Notes under the pieces: generated by a model
The model's input: only the letters and a program-made list of their open reading frames with translations
What the model was told of the DNA's origin: nothing
Databases searched by the model: none
Part shown: positions 42,915 to 57,042 of the stretch, in pieces
Numbering within the stretch: position 1 is the stretch's first letter
How the letters are laid out: each line of letters opens with the position of its first letter
Assembly: GCF_009908285.1 (NCBI RefSeq)
Contig: NZ_JAAARM010000005.1
Location: 124,001-188,000, forward strand
Length of the DNA: 64,000 bases
Source of the DNA: Pseudomonas sp. Fl4BN1
GTDB taxonomy: Bacteria; Pseudomonadota; Gammaproteobacteria; Pseudomonadales; Pseudomonadaceae
Direction of reading: 5' to 3'
Translations under genes and position numbers: made by a program

Positions 42915-43925
42915 TCAGGCCAGGCTGTCGGCCGTGGTCGGCACAATCAGAATTCCCGCACGCAAACCATTCTTCACCTTGGGATTGGGGAAAATGATCC
43001 GCGCCCCCTCTTCCTCGATGACCCAGCGAGTCTGAGCAATGTCCTCGGCCAGCAGGTAACCCACTTGCAACTCGGAAAAGTTTTCGATGTCCGCCGGCAG
43101 GTGCAGGTGGAAGCTGTCGCTGTGCTTGATGATTTCCCGAGCCACGCTGAACAGCTTCAAACCGTCGAGGCTGTCCTGCTCGGCCGGCGGCTCGGCGCCT
43201 TCGATGATGTGCTTGAGGCGGGTTTCCAGGCGCTCGACATTCACTCCCTGGTTCTGCCCGAATGGCCGTGCCTTGCCCAGCTCCAGGGTAAATGACTCGG
43301 CCCCCAACTGATCGTAGGTGTAGGCGCTGAAGACAATCGAAGGCTTGTTCTGCAGCAGCACCGCTTCCATGCCCGCCGCTCGCAGGCGCGCCAGTTCACG
43401 GCGCGAATGCTGGCGCCCATCCTTCCAGGGATACAGTGCGAATTGCTCGATCTTCGACCCACGGATCGCCGTGTGCAGATCGTAGTGCAAGCGCTGACGC
43501 TGCGGCAGGCTGAAAAAGCTCGCCGCCAGGCGCTCCAGTTCGCAGGCACGCAGGGCTTCAAAGCCGCTGCTCAATTCATGTCGGCCGTTGAACAGCCGGT
43601 TGACGTCCTGCTCGACGAAACGCTCACCGCGACGCATGGCCTCGGGGTTGCCGAACAGGAACAGAATACGTGCGCGGGGCTTGAGATCGCCCCGGGCAAT
43701 GTCATGCAACAGACGGTCAAGCAGCTCGATGGGAGCTGTCTCGTTGCCGTGGATACCCGCTGACAGCAGCAGGTCCAGACCGTTATCGCGCGCTTCGGGC
43801 GGCCGCACTTCCAGCGCACCCTCGCTCAGCCAGCGCATGCGCACGCCGTCGACAGTCAGTTGAGTCTTCTCTGCCGGTTCGCGGCCGGCGAGGGTCAGTT
43901 CAAGCAGTTTGCCGAGGGCGAGCAT
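42915..43925 (-). CDS. astE: Succinylglutamate desuccinylase AstE/AruE
   Basis: It performs the last AST step: N-succinylglutamate to succinate and glutamate. It is 336 aa. The zinc-peptidase-like motif is [20 protein letters not shown], with a second ligand in [34 protein letters not shown] is the intervening active-site loop. It is the last gene of the aru operon, 12 bp after the small His-rich gene. Confidence 0.94.
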   Translation of the reverse strand: MLALGKLLELTLAGREPAEKTQLTVDGVRMRWLSEGALEVRPPEARDNGLDLLLSAGIHGNETAPIELLDRLLHDIARGDLKPRARILFLFGNPEAMRRGERFVEQDVNRLFNGRHELSSGFEALRACELERLAASFFSLPQRQRLHYDLHTAIRGSKIEQFALYPWKDGRQHSRRELARLRAAGMEAVLLQNKPSIVFSAYTYDQLGAESFTLELGKARPFGQNQGVNVERLETRLKHIIEGAEPPAEQDSLDGLKLFSVAREIIKHSDSFHLHLPADIENFSELQVGYLLAEDIAQTRWVIEEEGARIIFPNPKVKNGLRAGILIVPTTADSLA

Positions 43926-43937
43926 AGAGCGGCTTCC

Positions 43938-44225
43938 TTAGTGATCGTGGCCGCAGTCAGGGCCGTGCACGTGATCATCATCACCAGCATCGGCCGGTTC
44001 CATTTCCAGTTGCAGGCTGACCAGGTTGGTCGCCAACGGACGCAGCAGCAGGTTGGCGTATTCCGCATCGCCCTCTTCTACGTCCACGCCAATCAACAAC
44101 TGGCCACGGCCGTCTTGTTGAATCCACAGTTCCTTGCCTTGCCACATTACCGCGACGCGGGTGCAGGAGGTTTCCAGTTGAGTGCCATCGGTGTCTTCAA
44201 GGATCAGCTGCAGGGTATCGCTCAT
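43938..44225 (-). CDS. Small conserved protein in the aru operon, His/Asp-rich tail
   Basis: It is 95 aa from MSDTLQLILEDTDGTQLETS. The C-terminus (DAGDDDHVHGPDCGHDH) is rich in His, Asp and Cys and looks metal-binding. A gene of this kind sits between aruB and aruE in P. aeruginosa and is sometimes labelled 'topoisomerase II', with no support visible here. A role in metal delivery to AstE is only a guess. Confidence 0.75.
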   Translation of the reverse strand: MSDTLQLILEDTDGTQLETSCTRVAVMWQGKELWIQQDGRGQLLIGVDVEEGDAEYANLLLRPLATNLVSLQLEMEPADAGDDDHVHGPDCGHDH

Positions 44226-44287
44226 GGTGTTAGCTCTCATCTGGGGGTGAAGCGGCGCGCCCGGTTGCAAGCACCAGGCGCGGGCTT

Positions 44288-45634
44288 TCAATTGATCTGG
44301 AAGGGGTAAACCGCGCCCAGTTTAAGGATTTGCGTCAGTTCATCCAGTGCCGTCCGGCACTCAAGCAGCAACTGCGGGTCCACCAGATCACTTTCGCTGA
44401 GGCGGTCGCGGTAGTGCTTGCCGACCCATTGGGTCAGGGTGTCGTACAACGGCGCGGTCATGATAACCCCAGGATTGACCGCCGCCAGCTCAGTTTCATT
44501 GAGCGCCACACGCAAGCGCAGACAAGCCGGGCCACCGCCATTCTGCATGCTCTGCTTGAGGTCAAAGACCTTCACCTCACGGATCAGGCTGCCGGAGCGG
44601 GTGAGGTTTTGCAGGTACTGCCAGACCCGCTCGTTGCTCCGGCACTCTTCCGGCACGATCAGCAGCATGGAGCCATCGGCACGGGACAACAGTTGGCTGT
44701 TGAACAGGTAGGAACGCACCGCGTCCTCCACCGTGACTTGCGAGCGCGGCACACAGATCGACTGGAAGTTGCCACCGCGCTTGCCCAGCTTGTCCTGCAG
44801 TTCAGCGAGCATCTTCTCGGTCTCGAGGAAGGCGTCTTCGTGATAGAACAGCACTTCGCCGTTGCCCACGGCGATTACATCGTTATGGAACACGCCCTGG
44901 TCGATCACCGATGGATTCTGCTGGGCATAGACCACGCCCTCCTCGCTCAGGCCGTGCAACCGAGCCACAGCCTGGGAGGCCTCCAGAGTCTGGCGCGCCG
45001 GATACTTCTGCGGCGCCGGATAGCGGGTGTCGAAAGCGCTGCGACCGAAAACAAAGAACTCGACACCGGCCTGGCCATATTCGCGGCAGAAGCGAGTGTG
45101 GTTGGCCGCACCTTCATCACCGAACTGCGCCACCGCCGGCAAGGCCGCATGGTGCGCGAAGTGTTTCTGGTCAGCGAACATCGCCCCCAGCACGCGACTG
45201 GTGGTCGGGTGCTCGATGCTGCGATGGTACTTGCAATTGAGGTTGGCGGCAGTGAAATGCACCCGAGCGTCAGCGGTATCAGCACTCGGACTCACAGTGG
45301 CGGCGTTGGCCACCCACATGCTCGAAGCGGAGCAACTGGCTACCAGCAACGGCATCGCCTGCTTGGCGGCCTGTTGAATGACTTGGGCATCGGTCCCGGC
45401 AAACCCCAGGCTGCGCAAGGCGGCGACGTCCGGGCGTTCTTGAGGCGCGAGCACGCCTTGCTGAAAGCCCATCTCCATCAGCGCTTTCATTTTCGCCAGG
45501 CCCTGCAGCGCTGCTTCCTTGGGGTTGGAGCCCTGCTGGCTGTTGCTCTGGGAGGCGACGTTGCCGTAGGACAAACCACCGTAGTTATGGGTCGGCCCCA
45601 CTAGACCGTCAAAATTGACTTCATAGGATTTCAT
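44288..45634 (-). CDS. astB: N-succinylarginine dihydrolase AstB/AruB
   Basis: It converts N-succinylarginine to N-succinylornithine, ammonia and CO2 (AST step 2). It is 448 aa. The N-terminus [19 protein letters not shown] is a family hallmark. The catalytic region includes [52 protein letters not shown] with the nucleophilic Cys, of the amidinotransferase fold. It is 62 bp upstream of the small gene. Confidence 0.95.
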   Translation of the reverse strand: MKSYEVNFDGLVGPTHNYGGLSYGNVASQSNSQQGSNPKEAALQGLAKMKALMEMGFQQGVLAPQERPDVAALRSLGFAGTDAQVIQQAAKQAMPLLVASCSASSMWVANAATVSPSADTADARVHFTAANLNCKYHRSIEHPTTSRVLGAMFADQKHFAHHAALPAVAQFGDEGAANHTRFCREYGQAGVEFFVFGRSAFDTRYPAPQKYPARQTLEASQAVARLHGLSEEGVVYAQQNPSVIDQGVFHNDVIAVGNGEVLFYHEDAFLETEKMLAELQDKLGKRGGNFQSICVPRSQVTVEDAVRSYLFNSQLLSRADGSMLLIVPEECRSNERVWQYLQNLTRSGSLIREVKVFDLKQSMQNGGGPACLRLRVALNETELAAVNPGVIMTAPLYDTLTQWVGKHYRDRLSESDLVDPQLLLECRTALDELTQILKLGAVYPFQIN

Positions 45635-45701
45635 CAGCGAGGCTCCACGAATCTGTTGTTATAGGCATCGGTATCTACACATGACGAACGCAGTGCGCTC
45701 G

Positions 45702-45736
45702 TTCGCCGGCAAGCCGGCTCCTACGGTCGATGCAGG
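45702..45736. repeat. REP element between astD and astB
   Basis: TTCGCCGGCAAGCCGGCTCC followed by TACGG, the same family as 42857-42908, lies in the 129-bp gap within the aru operon; a degenerate inverted partner GCAGGAGCAGGCTTGC follows. It may partly stop or stabilise the mRNA. Confidence 0.75.
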
Positions 45737-45763
45737 AGCAGGCTTGCATGAAGGCCTCTCGAA

Positions 45764-48255
<2,492 letters not shown>

Positions 48256-48340
48256 GCTATCTCCTCAGGCGAAGGCCGCTGACGGCCTTCGCGAAACTCG
48301 CTGCTTTGCAGGCTTGCTTTCCAGGTAGTGAAAGCAGGCG

Positions 48341-49360
48341 TTAAACCGCGACCAGGCGCACGCTGGCACCTTCGCCGACGCCCAAGGCTTCGGCCGCTTG
48401 CAGATCCAGGGTCACCGGTTTGCCCGGGGCGTAATCCAGCTCCAGCAGCACCGCGCGGTAATCCTGCAACTGGCCGTTGGACACCAGGTACTGGCGGCCG
48501 CCGCCCTTGGCTGCGTCACCGATCTTCACCGGCACCACGCGGCTCTGGGCAATCGAGCGGATTCCCGAGACCCGCGCATGCAAGGTCGGGCCACCGTCGA
48601 AGATGTCGATGTAGTGATCGGTTTCAAAACCTTCGCGCATCAGAATGTCGAAGGTGATCTGCGCCCGTGGGTGCACCTGGCCCATGGCTTCCTGGGCGGC
48701 GTCGGGCAGCAGCGGCACGTAGATCGGGTAATGCGGCATCAGTTCGGCGAGGAAGGTCCGGCTTTTCAGGCCACACAGACGCTCGGCCTCGGCGTAGTTG
48801 AGGTCAAAGAAGTTGCGCCCAATGGCGTCCCAGAACGGCGAGTCACCATGTTCGTCGCTGTAACCGACAATCTCGGTCACCACCGAATCGGCGAAACGCT
48901 CCGGGTGGCTGGCGACGAACAGCAGGCGACCCCGGGAGTTCAGCTCCGACCAGGCCGAACCCACCAACTCCGGGACCACATAGAAGCTGGTCAGCAGGCT
49001 GTTGCCGGTGAGGTCGTGGCACTGGGACAAGACGTGAATCTTGTTGTGGATCTTCAGCTCGCGGGAAGCGTGGACGAAGGTTTCATTGCGGAAGCTGTAG
49101 AACGGCTCGGAATAACCGGCCGAGGCAACGATGGCCGAACAGCCCACCAACTTGCCGTTGGCGGCGTCCTCAAGGACGAAGAAATAGCTCTCTTCGCCGT
49201 TGAAGCTCACTTCAGCAGCAAACGACGCTTCGCTTGCGGCGATCTTGTCGCTCAGGCGGTCTACATCATCCGGCAAGGAGGTGACACCGATCGGGCTGTC
49301 TGCAGCCAGACGCTGTACCTCGCCCAGATCAGCCATTTGCGCGGGGCGCATCACCAGCAT
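48341..49360 (-). CDS. aruF: Arginine/ornithine N-succinyltransferase, alpha subunit (AruF)
   Basis: It is 339 aa and paralogous to AruG: MLVMRPAQMADLGEVQRLAA, FYVVPELVGSAWSELNSRGR, VVTEIVGYSDEHGDSPFWDA. It pairs with AruG as a heteromer in P. aeruginosa. It lies 132 bp downstream of aruC, in the same operon. Confidence 0.93.
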   Translation of the reverse strand: MLVMRPAQMADLGEVQRLAADSPIGVTSLPDDVDRLSDKIAASEASFAAEVSFNGEESYFFVLEDAANGKLVGCSAIVASAGYSEPFYSFRNETFVHASRELKIHNKIHVLSQCHDLTGNSLLTSFYVVPELVGSAWSELNSRGRLLFVASHPERFADSVVTEIVGYSDEHGDSPFWDAIGRNFFDLNYAEAERLCGLKSRTFLAELMPHYPIYVPLLPDAAQEAMGQVHPRAQITFDILMREGFETDHYIDIFDGGPTLHARVSGIRSIAQSRVVPVKIGDAAKGGGRQYLVSNGQLQDYRAVLLELDYAPGKPVTLDLQAAEALGVGEGASVRLVAV

Positions 49361-49492
49361 GGTGTCACTCCTTACTCTAAAACAGGTCGGAAACCGTCCG
49401 ACTCAGGGAAAAAAATGCCGGGACAACCCGGCACAGGAATTAGGTTCGACGCCGGCCTTAAAGGCCGGCGTCAAGCAGCACCGCCGCCTGGA

Positions 49493-50858
<1,366 letters not shown>

Positions 50859-51169
50859 AATAGCGTCGCAAAGGCGCAGTTTAAACTGCGCACCGCTCCA
50901 GCGGCAGGTTTGCCGGGAATTTGATTGTATGAATGATCTGGATAGTTATGCACTGCGGCAAAGGGTACGCCTCACGCGCCGATCATCACTGAAGGCTCGC
51001 GCCGCGCCTGCGTGGCAAGAAGTGCAGGGACCTGCGAATAGCCGAAGACCGCGTCTGCCCAGCCGGGCGACAACGCACATTGGGCGCAGTCGGCGGCAAG
51101 GACCGCCGAGATCATGCAGAGGGAGTGCAGGGCAAAACGCAGAGAACCTTGACCGCAGCTTGCAAACGA

Positions 51170-52150
51170 TCAACCGCGTTCGGCAGGCACCGAAGAGAGC
51201 TCGAACGGGCTGCTGCTGCGCCGCTGATTACGGTCTTCACGCGGAGTGGCGCCAAAGAAATTGCGGTAGGCGCTGGAGAAATGCGGCCCGGAAGAGAAAC
51301 CGCAGGACAGGCCAATCTGGATGATCGACTTGCTGGTCTGCATCAGCATCTGCCGCGCCTTGTTCAAGCGCAGTTCCAGGTAATACTGGCTCGGTACCCG
51401 ATTCAGATACTGCTTGAAGATCCGCTCCAACTGACGACGCGACACACACACGTGCTGGGCGATCTCGTCGGTGGTCAACGGCTCTTCGATATTGGCCTCC
51501 ATCAGCAGCACCGCCTGGGTCAGCTTCGGATGACTGGAGCCCAAGCGATTCTGCAGCGGAATACGCTGGCGCTCGCCTCCCTCGCGGATGCGCTCCACCA
51601 CCAGCTCCTCGGACACCGCGCCGGCCAATTCAGCGCCATGATCGCGAGCCAGCACCGCCAGCAACAGATCCAGCACCGACATGCCACCACAGGCCGTCAG
51701 GCGATCACGATCCCAATCGAACAAATGGCTGGTCGCGATGACCTTGGGAAACCGCTCGGCAAAATCATCCTGCCAGCGCCAATGCACGGCCGCTCGATAA
51801 CCATCGAGCAAACCCAACTGGGCCAACGGATAAACCCCGGCAGACAGGCCACCAATCACGCAACCGGCACGCACCAGTTGCTTGAGAGCACTGCTCAGCC
51901 CGGAGCTCATCGGCGCTGGCGGCTCATCCGCCAGCAGGAACAGTTTCTGACAGCCCTCAAGCTTGCCCGCCCAAGGCTCTCCCGGCAGTTGCCAGGCCCC
52001 TTCCGTCGGCGCTTCGGCCTGGAGGAAAACCAGCTCATAAACCACTTCCGGATGCACCCGCTGGGCAACACGCAAGGCCTCCTCGGCCAGCGCCAGCGTC
52101 AAGGCTTTAGTGCTGGGCCAAATCAGGAAACCAATTCGATGGGCAGTCAT
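51170..52150 (-). CDS. argR: Arginine-responsive regulator ArgR (AraC family)
   Basis: It activates the aru and aot operons and represses arginine synthesis when arginine is present. It is 326 aa from MTAHRIGFLIWPSTKALTLA. The N-terminal GATase1/DJ-1-like domain covers about residues 1-190. The C-terminal AraC HTH pair is visible (TTDEIAQHVCVSRRQLERIF, KSIIQIGLSCGFSSGPHFSS). It is unrelated to the E. coli ArgR repressor. It lies between the importer and the catabolic operon it controls. Confidence 0.94.
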   Translation of the reverse strand: MTAHRIGFLIWPSTKALTLALAEEALRVAQRVHPEVVYELVFLQAEAPTEGAWQLPGEPWAGKLEGCQKLFLLADEPPAPMSSGLSSALKQLVRAGCVIGGLSAGVYPLAQLGLLDGYRAAVHWRWQDDFAERFPKVIATSHLFDWDRDRLTACGGMSVLDLLLAVLARDHGAELAGAVSEELVVERIREGGERQRIPLQNRLGSSHPKLTQAVLLMEANIEEPLTTDEIAQHVCVSRRQLERIFKQYLNRVPSQYYLELRLNKARQMLMQTSKSIIQIGLSCGFSSGPHFSSAYRNFFGATPREDRNQRRSSSPFELSSVPAERG

Positions 52151-52196
52151 GGCGGGCAATCCGAAACGAAAACAGTGTGAGAAGCCAAGGGCAGCA

Positions 52197-52249
52197 GCAC
52201 CAAGTTAGACCATCTGGCGCGCGGTGCGCAGCATGACCTAATTTGGTGC
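52197..52249. promoter_or_regulatory. 17-bp near-perfect dyad between aotP and argR
   Basis: GCACCAAGTTAGACCAT (52197-52213) and ATGACCTAATTTGGTGC (52233-52249) are inverted repeats matching in 15 of 17 positions around a 19-bp spacer. It lies 47-99 bp upstream of argR. TTGGTGC arms recall NtrC-type sites, but the spacing differs. It could be an operator for a separate argR promoter or an mRNA stem. Confidence 0.5.
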
Positions 52250-52262
52250 ATAACGGCAGTTA

Positions 52263-53027
52263 TTACTTGAGACTGCCCGAGAGGAATTGTTGCAAACGTT
52301 CTGATTGCGGGTTAACCAGCACTTCCCGCGGGTTGCCGCTCTCTTCCACCACGCCCTTGTGCAAGAACACCAACTGGTTGGAAACCTCACGAGCAAAACC
52401 CATTTCGTGAGTCACCACCACCATGGTCCGGCCTTCCTGCGCCAGAGCCTGCATGACCTTCAGCACATCGCCCACCAACTCCGGGTCGAGGGCCGAGGTC
52501 GGCTCATCAAACAGCATGACCTCCGGCTCCATGGCCAGTGCCCGGGCAATGGCCACGCGCTGCTGCTCACCACCGGACATATGCCCCGGATAAGCATCCT
52601 TGCGGTGAGCCACGCCGACCTTGGCCAGATAGAGCTCAGCCTTCTCGCGAGCCTCGGCCTTGGACATGCCGAGCACATGCACCGGCGCTTCCATGATGTT
52701 TTCAATCGCGGTCATGTGCGACCACAGGTTGAAGTGCTGGAACACCATCGACAGGCGCGAACGCATGCGTTGCAGTTGCTTGGGATCGGCAGCCTTCAGC
52801 GCACCGTCCTTATTGGCCACCAGCTTCAACTCTTCGTTGTTCAGCAGGATCTTGCCGGCGTGGGGCTGTTCCAGCAGGTTGATACAGCGCAAAAAGGTAC
52901 TTTTGCCCGAGCCACTGGAGCCGATGATGCTGATGACATCGCCAGCCGCGGCCTTCAGGGACACGCCCTTGAGCACTTCGTGACTGCCATAGCGCTTATG
53001 CAGGTCTTGGACTTCAAGTTTGTACAT
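52263..53027 (-). CDS. aotP: Arginine/ornithine ABC importer, ATPase AotP
   Basis: It drives uptake of arginine and ornithine. It is 254 aa from MYKLEVQDLHKRYGSHEVLK. Walker A GSSGSGKST is at about 36-44, signature MSGGEQQRVAIARAL, Walker B VMLFDEPTSALD, and the HisP-type switch His in VVVTHEMGFA. It is last of the aotJQMOP cluster before argR. Confidence 0.94.
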   Translation of the reverse strand: MYKLEVQDLHKRYGSHEVLKGVSLKAAAGDVISIIGSSGSGKSTFLRCINLLEQPHAGKILLNNEELKLVANKDGALKAADPKQLQRMRSRLSMVFQHFNLWSHMTAIENIMEAPVHVLGMSKAEAREKAELYLAKVGVAHRKDAYPGHMSGGEQQRVAIARALAMEPEVMLFDEPTSALDPELVGDVLKVMQALAQEGRTMVVVTHEMGFAREVSNQLVFLHKGVVEESGNPREVLVNPQSERLQQFLSGSLK

Positions 53028-53050
53028 GCGGTCGGTTCTCACAAAAACAG

Positions 53051-54163
53051 TCAGTCGTTGAGCAAGCGCCCGTGACGCAGCGCTTCGCGCCCCGCCACCT
53101 TGGCCAGCCAGAAACCGGGTTGGGCATAACGTAGCCGCTCAACGGCGAACAACACGCCGCTGGTGCCAGCACACACCGTGCTGACCCGATCGGATAGAGG
53201 ATCAATCACTTCAAAAACCGGCTCGCCCGCTTCCACCCAGCAACCCGCCGGACGCAAATAGCTCACCACGCCAGGATGCGGCGCAAACAACAATTCGGTG
53301 CCTTCGAACGGCATCGCTTCGCAGGCTTCGTGCTGGGCTTTTGGCCATTCACCGCTGATCAAACCCTGCTCGGCGAGAAACGCCAGAATGCCTTCGGCAT
53401 GCGCTTCAGCCTGCGACCGGCCAGTGTCGGCCTGGCCACCCAGCTCCAGGGTGGTCGCCAGGCATGCCAGCGGAATCTGCGCCTGCGGGAACAAGCGCGA
53501 CAAGCGCAGCCACGGCAGGGAGCAGGCTTCATCAAAGGAGCTGCCGCCGGAATCCTCTGCCAGCAAGCCCACGCGCACATTCAGGTGCGCCGCCAGCGAA
53601 CGCCATTGCGGCCAGTGTTGCGGCAAGGCGTACATGTGCAGCGCTGCCTCGGCATCACAGTGCAGGTCAAGCACCACATCAGCGCTGCAGGCATGGCTCA
53701 GCAGCACCCGCTGCATGCCCTGCAACTGGCTCGCCGGCGCCGGCAACGCCGCCAGCACCTCACTCATGGCCTGACGAATCAGACGGATGTTGGCATGCGG
53801 ATCATCACCCAGGCGACCTTCGAGCAGCGCCGCGACCGGCGCGCTCAGCTCGACGAAGTCGCGGTTGAAATTCTTGCCGCTGCCGACCTCGAAGCGCCCC
53901 TGGTGATTGCCTTGCAGCAGCTGGCCCAGGCCCATCGGATTGGCCACCGGCACCAGCTCGATCACTCCGCTGAGGGCGCCTTGGGCTTCGAGTTCGCTCA
54001 GGCGCTTTTTCAGCTCCCAGGCGGTGCGCATGCCCGGCAATTCGTCAGCGTGCAGGCTGGCCTGGATATAAGCCTTGCGCTCGCCGCTGCCGAAACGAAA
54101 CACCGAAATCTGGCGTTCGCTGCCCAGATGGCTCCACGGCAATGCATGATCGATACGTTCCAT
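53051..54163 (-). CDS. aotO: AotO, succinylglutamate desuccinylase/aspartoacylase-family protein
   Basis: It is 370 aa. The zinc-site motif ASLHADELPGMRTAWELKKR, NRDFVEL and VVLDLHCDAEAALHMYAL place it with the AstE/AspA family. A C-terminal biotin-carrier-like beta domain is suggested by PHPGVVSYLRPAGCWVEAGE. In P. aeruginosa AotO lies in the aot operon and is not needed for transport; its substrate is unknown. It is 1 bp from aotM. Confidence 0.9.
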   Translation of the reverse strand: MERIDHALPWSHLGSERQISVFRFGSGERKAYIQASLHADELPGMRTAWELKKRLSELEAQGALSGVIELVPVANPMGLGQLLQGNHQGRFEVGSGKNFNRDFVELSAPVAALLEGRLGDDPHANIRLIRQAMSEVLAALPAPASQLQGMQRVLLSHACSADVVLDLHCDAEAALHMYALPQHWPQWRSLAAHLNVRVGLLAEDSGGSSFDEACSLPWLRLSRLFPQAQIPLACLATTLELGGQADTGRSQAEAHAEGILAFLAEQGLISGEWPKAQHEACEAMPFEGTELLFAPHPGVVSYLRPAGCWVEAGEPVFEVIDPLSDRVSTVCAGTSGVLFAVERLRYAQPGFWLAKVAGREALRHGRLLND

Positions 54164-54164
54164 A

Positions 54165-54863
54165 TCAGTGCTTCCGCGGCGCGAGATAGACCAGCCAGCG
54201 CCGCTCGGCCAGCTTGAACATACGCACCAGGATGAAGGTCAGGCACAGGTAGAACACACCTGCGGTGATGTACGCCTCGAACGGCAGGTAGTACTGCGCG
54301 TTGACGGTACGCGCCGCACCCGTGATATCGATCAAGGTCACGATGGACGCCAGACTGGTGGTCTGCAGCATCATGATCACTTCGTTGCTGTACTGCGGTA
54401 GCGCCCGGCGCAGAGCCGACGGCAGCAGGATGCGGCTGTACATTTTATAGCGCGACATGCCCATGGCCTTGGCCGCCTCGATCTCACCATTCGGCGTGGC
54501 CTTAAGGCTGCCAGCAATGATTTCCGCGGTGTAGGCGCTGGTATTGACGGCAAAGGCCAGGCACGCACAGAAGGTCGCGCTCGACAGCCACGGCCACATG
54601 AGGCTATTACGCACAGCTTCGAACTGCGCCAGGCCGTAGTAGATCAAGAACAGCTGCACCAGCATCGGCGTGCCGCGAATCACATAGGTGTACAGCCAGG
54701 CCGTGATGTTCACCAGCGGCTGCTTGGAGACCCGCATCAGCCCCAGCGGCAGCGCCAGCAGCAGGCCGAAGAACAACGAGATAGCCAGCAGTTTCAGGGT
54801 GGTCAGCAGCCCGCCAAGGTACAGCGGCATCGCCTCCCAAATGACGTTGTAGTCGAAGATCAT
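54165..54863 (-). CDS. aotM: Arginine/ornithine ABC importer permease AotM
   Basis: It is 232 aa with about five membrane helices. HisM-type motifs: VIRGTPMLVQLFLIYYGLAQ near residues 60-80 and the ATPase-contact loop GEIEAAKAMGMSRYKMYSRI. It starts in the aotQ stop (ATGA overlap at 54860-54863). It pairs with AotQ to form the channel. Confidence 0.93.
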   Translation of the reverse strand: MIFDYNVIWEAMPLYLGGLLTTLKLLAISLFFGLLLALPLGLMRVSKQPLVNITAWLYTYVIRGTPMLVQLFLIYYGLAQFEAVRNSLMWPWLSSATFCACLAFAVNTSAYTAEIIAGSLKATPNGEIEAAKAMGMSRYKMYSRILLPSALRRALPQYSNEVIMMLQTTSLASIVTLIDITGAARTVNAQYYLPFEAYITAGVFYLCLTFILVRMFKLAERRWLVYLAPRKH

Positions 54864-55549
54864 AGATCAGCCGCCCTTACGCCTACCGAGTAGCGCTTCT
54901 CAAGGTGACGCAGCGCCAGCAACGAGACACTGGTGAGCACCAGGTACATCGCCGCCACTGCGAGGAAGAAGGTGAAAGGCTCGCGGGTGGCATCAGCCGC
55001 CTGCTTAGCCTTGAACATCATGTCTTGCAGCCCCACCACCGAAATCAGTGCGGTGGCCTTGGTCAATACCAGCCAGTTGTTGGTGAAGCCCGGAATCGCC
55101 AGGCGAATCATCTGCGGCACCAATACCCGGAAGAACACCTGAAAACTGCTCATGCCGTACGCCATGCCGGCTTCTGCCTGACCCTTGGGAATCGCCATGA
55201 AGGCGCCACGGAAGGTTTCGGAAAGGTACGCACCGAAGATAAAGCCCAGGGTGCCGATGCCCGCCGCCAGCGGATTGAGATCGATGTAGTCGTCGAAACC
55301 CAGCAACGGGGCAACGCGATTGAGCAGGTCCTGGCCGCCGTAGAAAATCAGCAGGATCAGCACCAGGTCGGGAATCCCGCGGATCACCGTGGAATACAGA
55401 TCGCCCAGCCAGGCCAGCCAGCGCACCGGCGAGAGACGCAACGCGACCCCGATCAGACCTAGAACAATGGCCAAGGCCATGGACGACAAGGCGAGCTGAA
55501 GCGTCAGCCAAGCGCCATCGAGGATGACAGCCCCGTAGCCTTTCAACAT
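54860..55549 (-). CDS. aotQ: Arginine/ornithine ABC importer permease AotQ
   Basis: It is 229 aa with about five membrane helices. Motifs: STVIRGIPDLVLILLIFYGG and the coupling loop GQAEAGMAYGMSSFQVFFRV. It is HisQ-like. It starts 92 bp after aotJ and overlaps aotM. Confidence 0.93.
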   Translation of the reverse strand: MLKGYGAVILDGAWLTLQLALSSMALAIVLGLIGVALRLSPVRWLAWLGDLYSTVIRGIPDLVLILLIFYGGQDLLNRVAPLLGFDDYIDLNPLAAGIGTLGFIFGAYLSETFRGAFMAIPKGQAEAGMAYGMSSFQVFFRVLVPQMIRLAIPGFTNNWLVLTKATALISVVGLQDMMFKAKQAADATREPFTFFLAVAAMYLVLTSVSLLALRHLEKRYSVGVRAADL

Positions 55550-55641
55550 GATTCAGGTCCTCGAAAATTGGGATGAAAAAATGGCGCAAACTTCAGAGAT
55601 TCTGCTGCTTGCGCCATCTCGGACTGACTGTCTCGACGGTA

Positions 55642-56418
55642 TTACTGACCGTAAATGTCGAAGTCGAAGTACTTGTCCTGGATTTGCTTGTACTTGCCAT
55701 TCTCACGAAGGGCAGCGATGGCGGCGTTGATCTTGTCCAGATCGGCCTTGTCACCCTTGCGCACAGCGATCCCTACGCCGTCGCCGAAGTATTTGACGTC
55801 GGTAAAGGCTGGACCCACGAAGGCGAAGCCCTTGCCCGAATCAGTTTTCAAGAAACCGTCATTCAACAGCGTAGCGTCCGCCACAGTGCCGTCGAGGCGA
55901 CCGGCTGCCACGTCCAGGTAGATTTCGTTCTGCGAGCCGTAAGGCTTGATCTGGGCACCCAGCGGCGACAGGACTTCACGAGCGAAACGCTCGTGGATCG
56001 AGCCGCGCTGCACACCGATGTTCTTGCCCTTGAGCTCGGTCAGGCCATCACTGACCTGGGTACCGGCCTTCATGACCAGACGTGCCGGGGTGTTGTAGTA
56101 CTTGTTGGTGAAATCCACAGACTTCTTGCGATCGTCGGTGATCGACATGGACGAGAGGATAGCGTCGATCTTGCGCACTTTCAGTGCCGGGATCAGGCCA
56201 TCGAACTCTTGCTCGACCCACACGCACTTGACCTTCATCTCTTCGCACAGGGCGTTGCCGATGTCGTAGTCAAAACCGACGATGCTGCCGTCCGGCGCCT
56301 TGGAGGCAAACGGAGGGTAAGCCGCTTCGATACCAATTTTCAGGGGCTTTTCATCAGCGAAAGTCGGCAGGGAGAGCACGGACAGTGCCAGGGCGCCAAG
56401 AAGCACGAGTTTCTTCAT
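55642..56418 (-). CDS. aotJ: Arginine/ornithine periplasmic binding protein AotJ
   Basis: It captures arginine and ornithine in the periplasm. It is 258 aa from [20 protein letters not shown]; the signal peptide is cleaved after Ala21. The type-II binding fold is evident: [62 protein letters not shown] lies 7 nt before the ATG. It is the first gene of the aot operon. Confidence 0.94.
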   Translation of the reverse strand: MKKLVLLGALALSVLSLPTFADEKPLKIGIEAAYPPFASKAPDGSIVGFDYDIGNALCEEMKVKCVWVEQEFDGLIPALKVRKIDAILSSMSITDDRKKSVDFTNKYYNTPARLVMKAGTQVSDGLTELKGKNIGVQRGSIHERFAREVLSPLGAQIKPYGSQNEIYLDVAAGRLDGTVADATLLNDGFLKTDSGKGFAFVGPAFTDVKYFGDGVGIAVRKGDKADLDKINAAIAALRENGKYKQIQDKYFDFDIYGQ

Positions 56419-56588
56419 CTTAGAACTCCATCGGTAAAGGGCGAAAACGGCAGAGTGAGCGACAGCCCAATATGCGAATGGGTGGAACAGCAATTGCGGC
56501 GCTGCGTCCCGGGGAGCCCAGAGAGGACTCACACACAGGCAACGACGAGCGAGTGACCGGCATTCTAACGACAGGCTGGAAGCCGATA

Positions 56589-56604
56589 TTTCCTCAATGC
56601 GACA
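56589..56604 (-). promoter_or_regulatory. Candidate ArgR half-site upstream of aotJ, in a 624-bp gap
   Basis: On the minus strand TGTCGC-ATTGAGGA-AA matches TGTCGC-N8-AA exactly, 171-186 bp upstream of aotJ. A degenerate TGTCGT lies at 56572-56567. The rest of 56419-57042 holds the aot promoter and the acs terminator; no gene is seen. Confidence 0.5.
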
Positions 56605-56992
56605 ACAAATTACAGAAGCATCGAGAATGCCGGGGCAGCGCATTGACAGCTCTTCAAATCTATGCAAGAGCGAGAGACGGGGAACCGATCTATGCTGCAA
56701 ATTGCGGGCCTATTATTGGCAAAGCCTTCTATTCCGGCAAGCGCAGCGTGATGACTTATTTTTTATATGGATATAAACAGCCCTGAAACGGGGCCTGGCG
56801 TTTCCCATTGCCCCGAAAACGGGCGCTGGGTTACACCTTTATCGGTCCAGGTAACATTCGGATACGTCGGCCGGATAAAACCGATATTTATTCGCACCTC
56901 TTCGCTTGCAAGCCCGCACCTACAAACACCGCACGCACCCGCGTAGACATCGCCTTAGCGGTAAATCACGCCCAACACGGCAGCCATGAAAA

Positions 56993-57023
56993 AGCCCCGC
57001 CCGGCGCAAGGCCGGGCGGGGCT
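56993..57023 (-). terminator. Terminator of acs
   Basis: AGCCCCGCCCGGC, loop GCAAG, GCCGGGCGGGGCT: a 13-bp perfect stem with TTTTTC after it on the minus strand, 20 bp beyond the acs stop. Confidence 0.9.
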
Positions 57024-57042
57024 GGATGACTCAGGAACCGCC

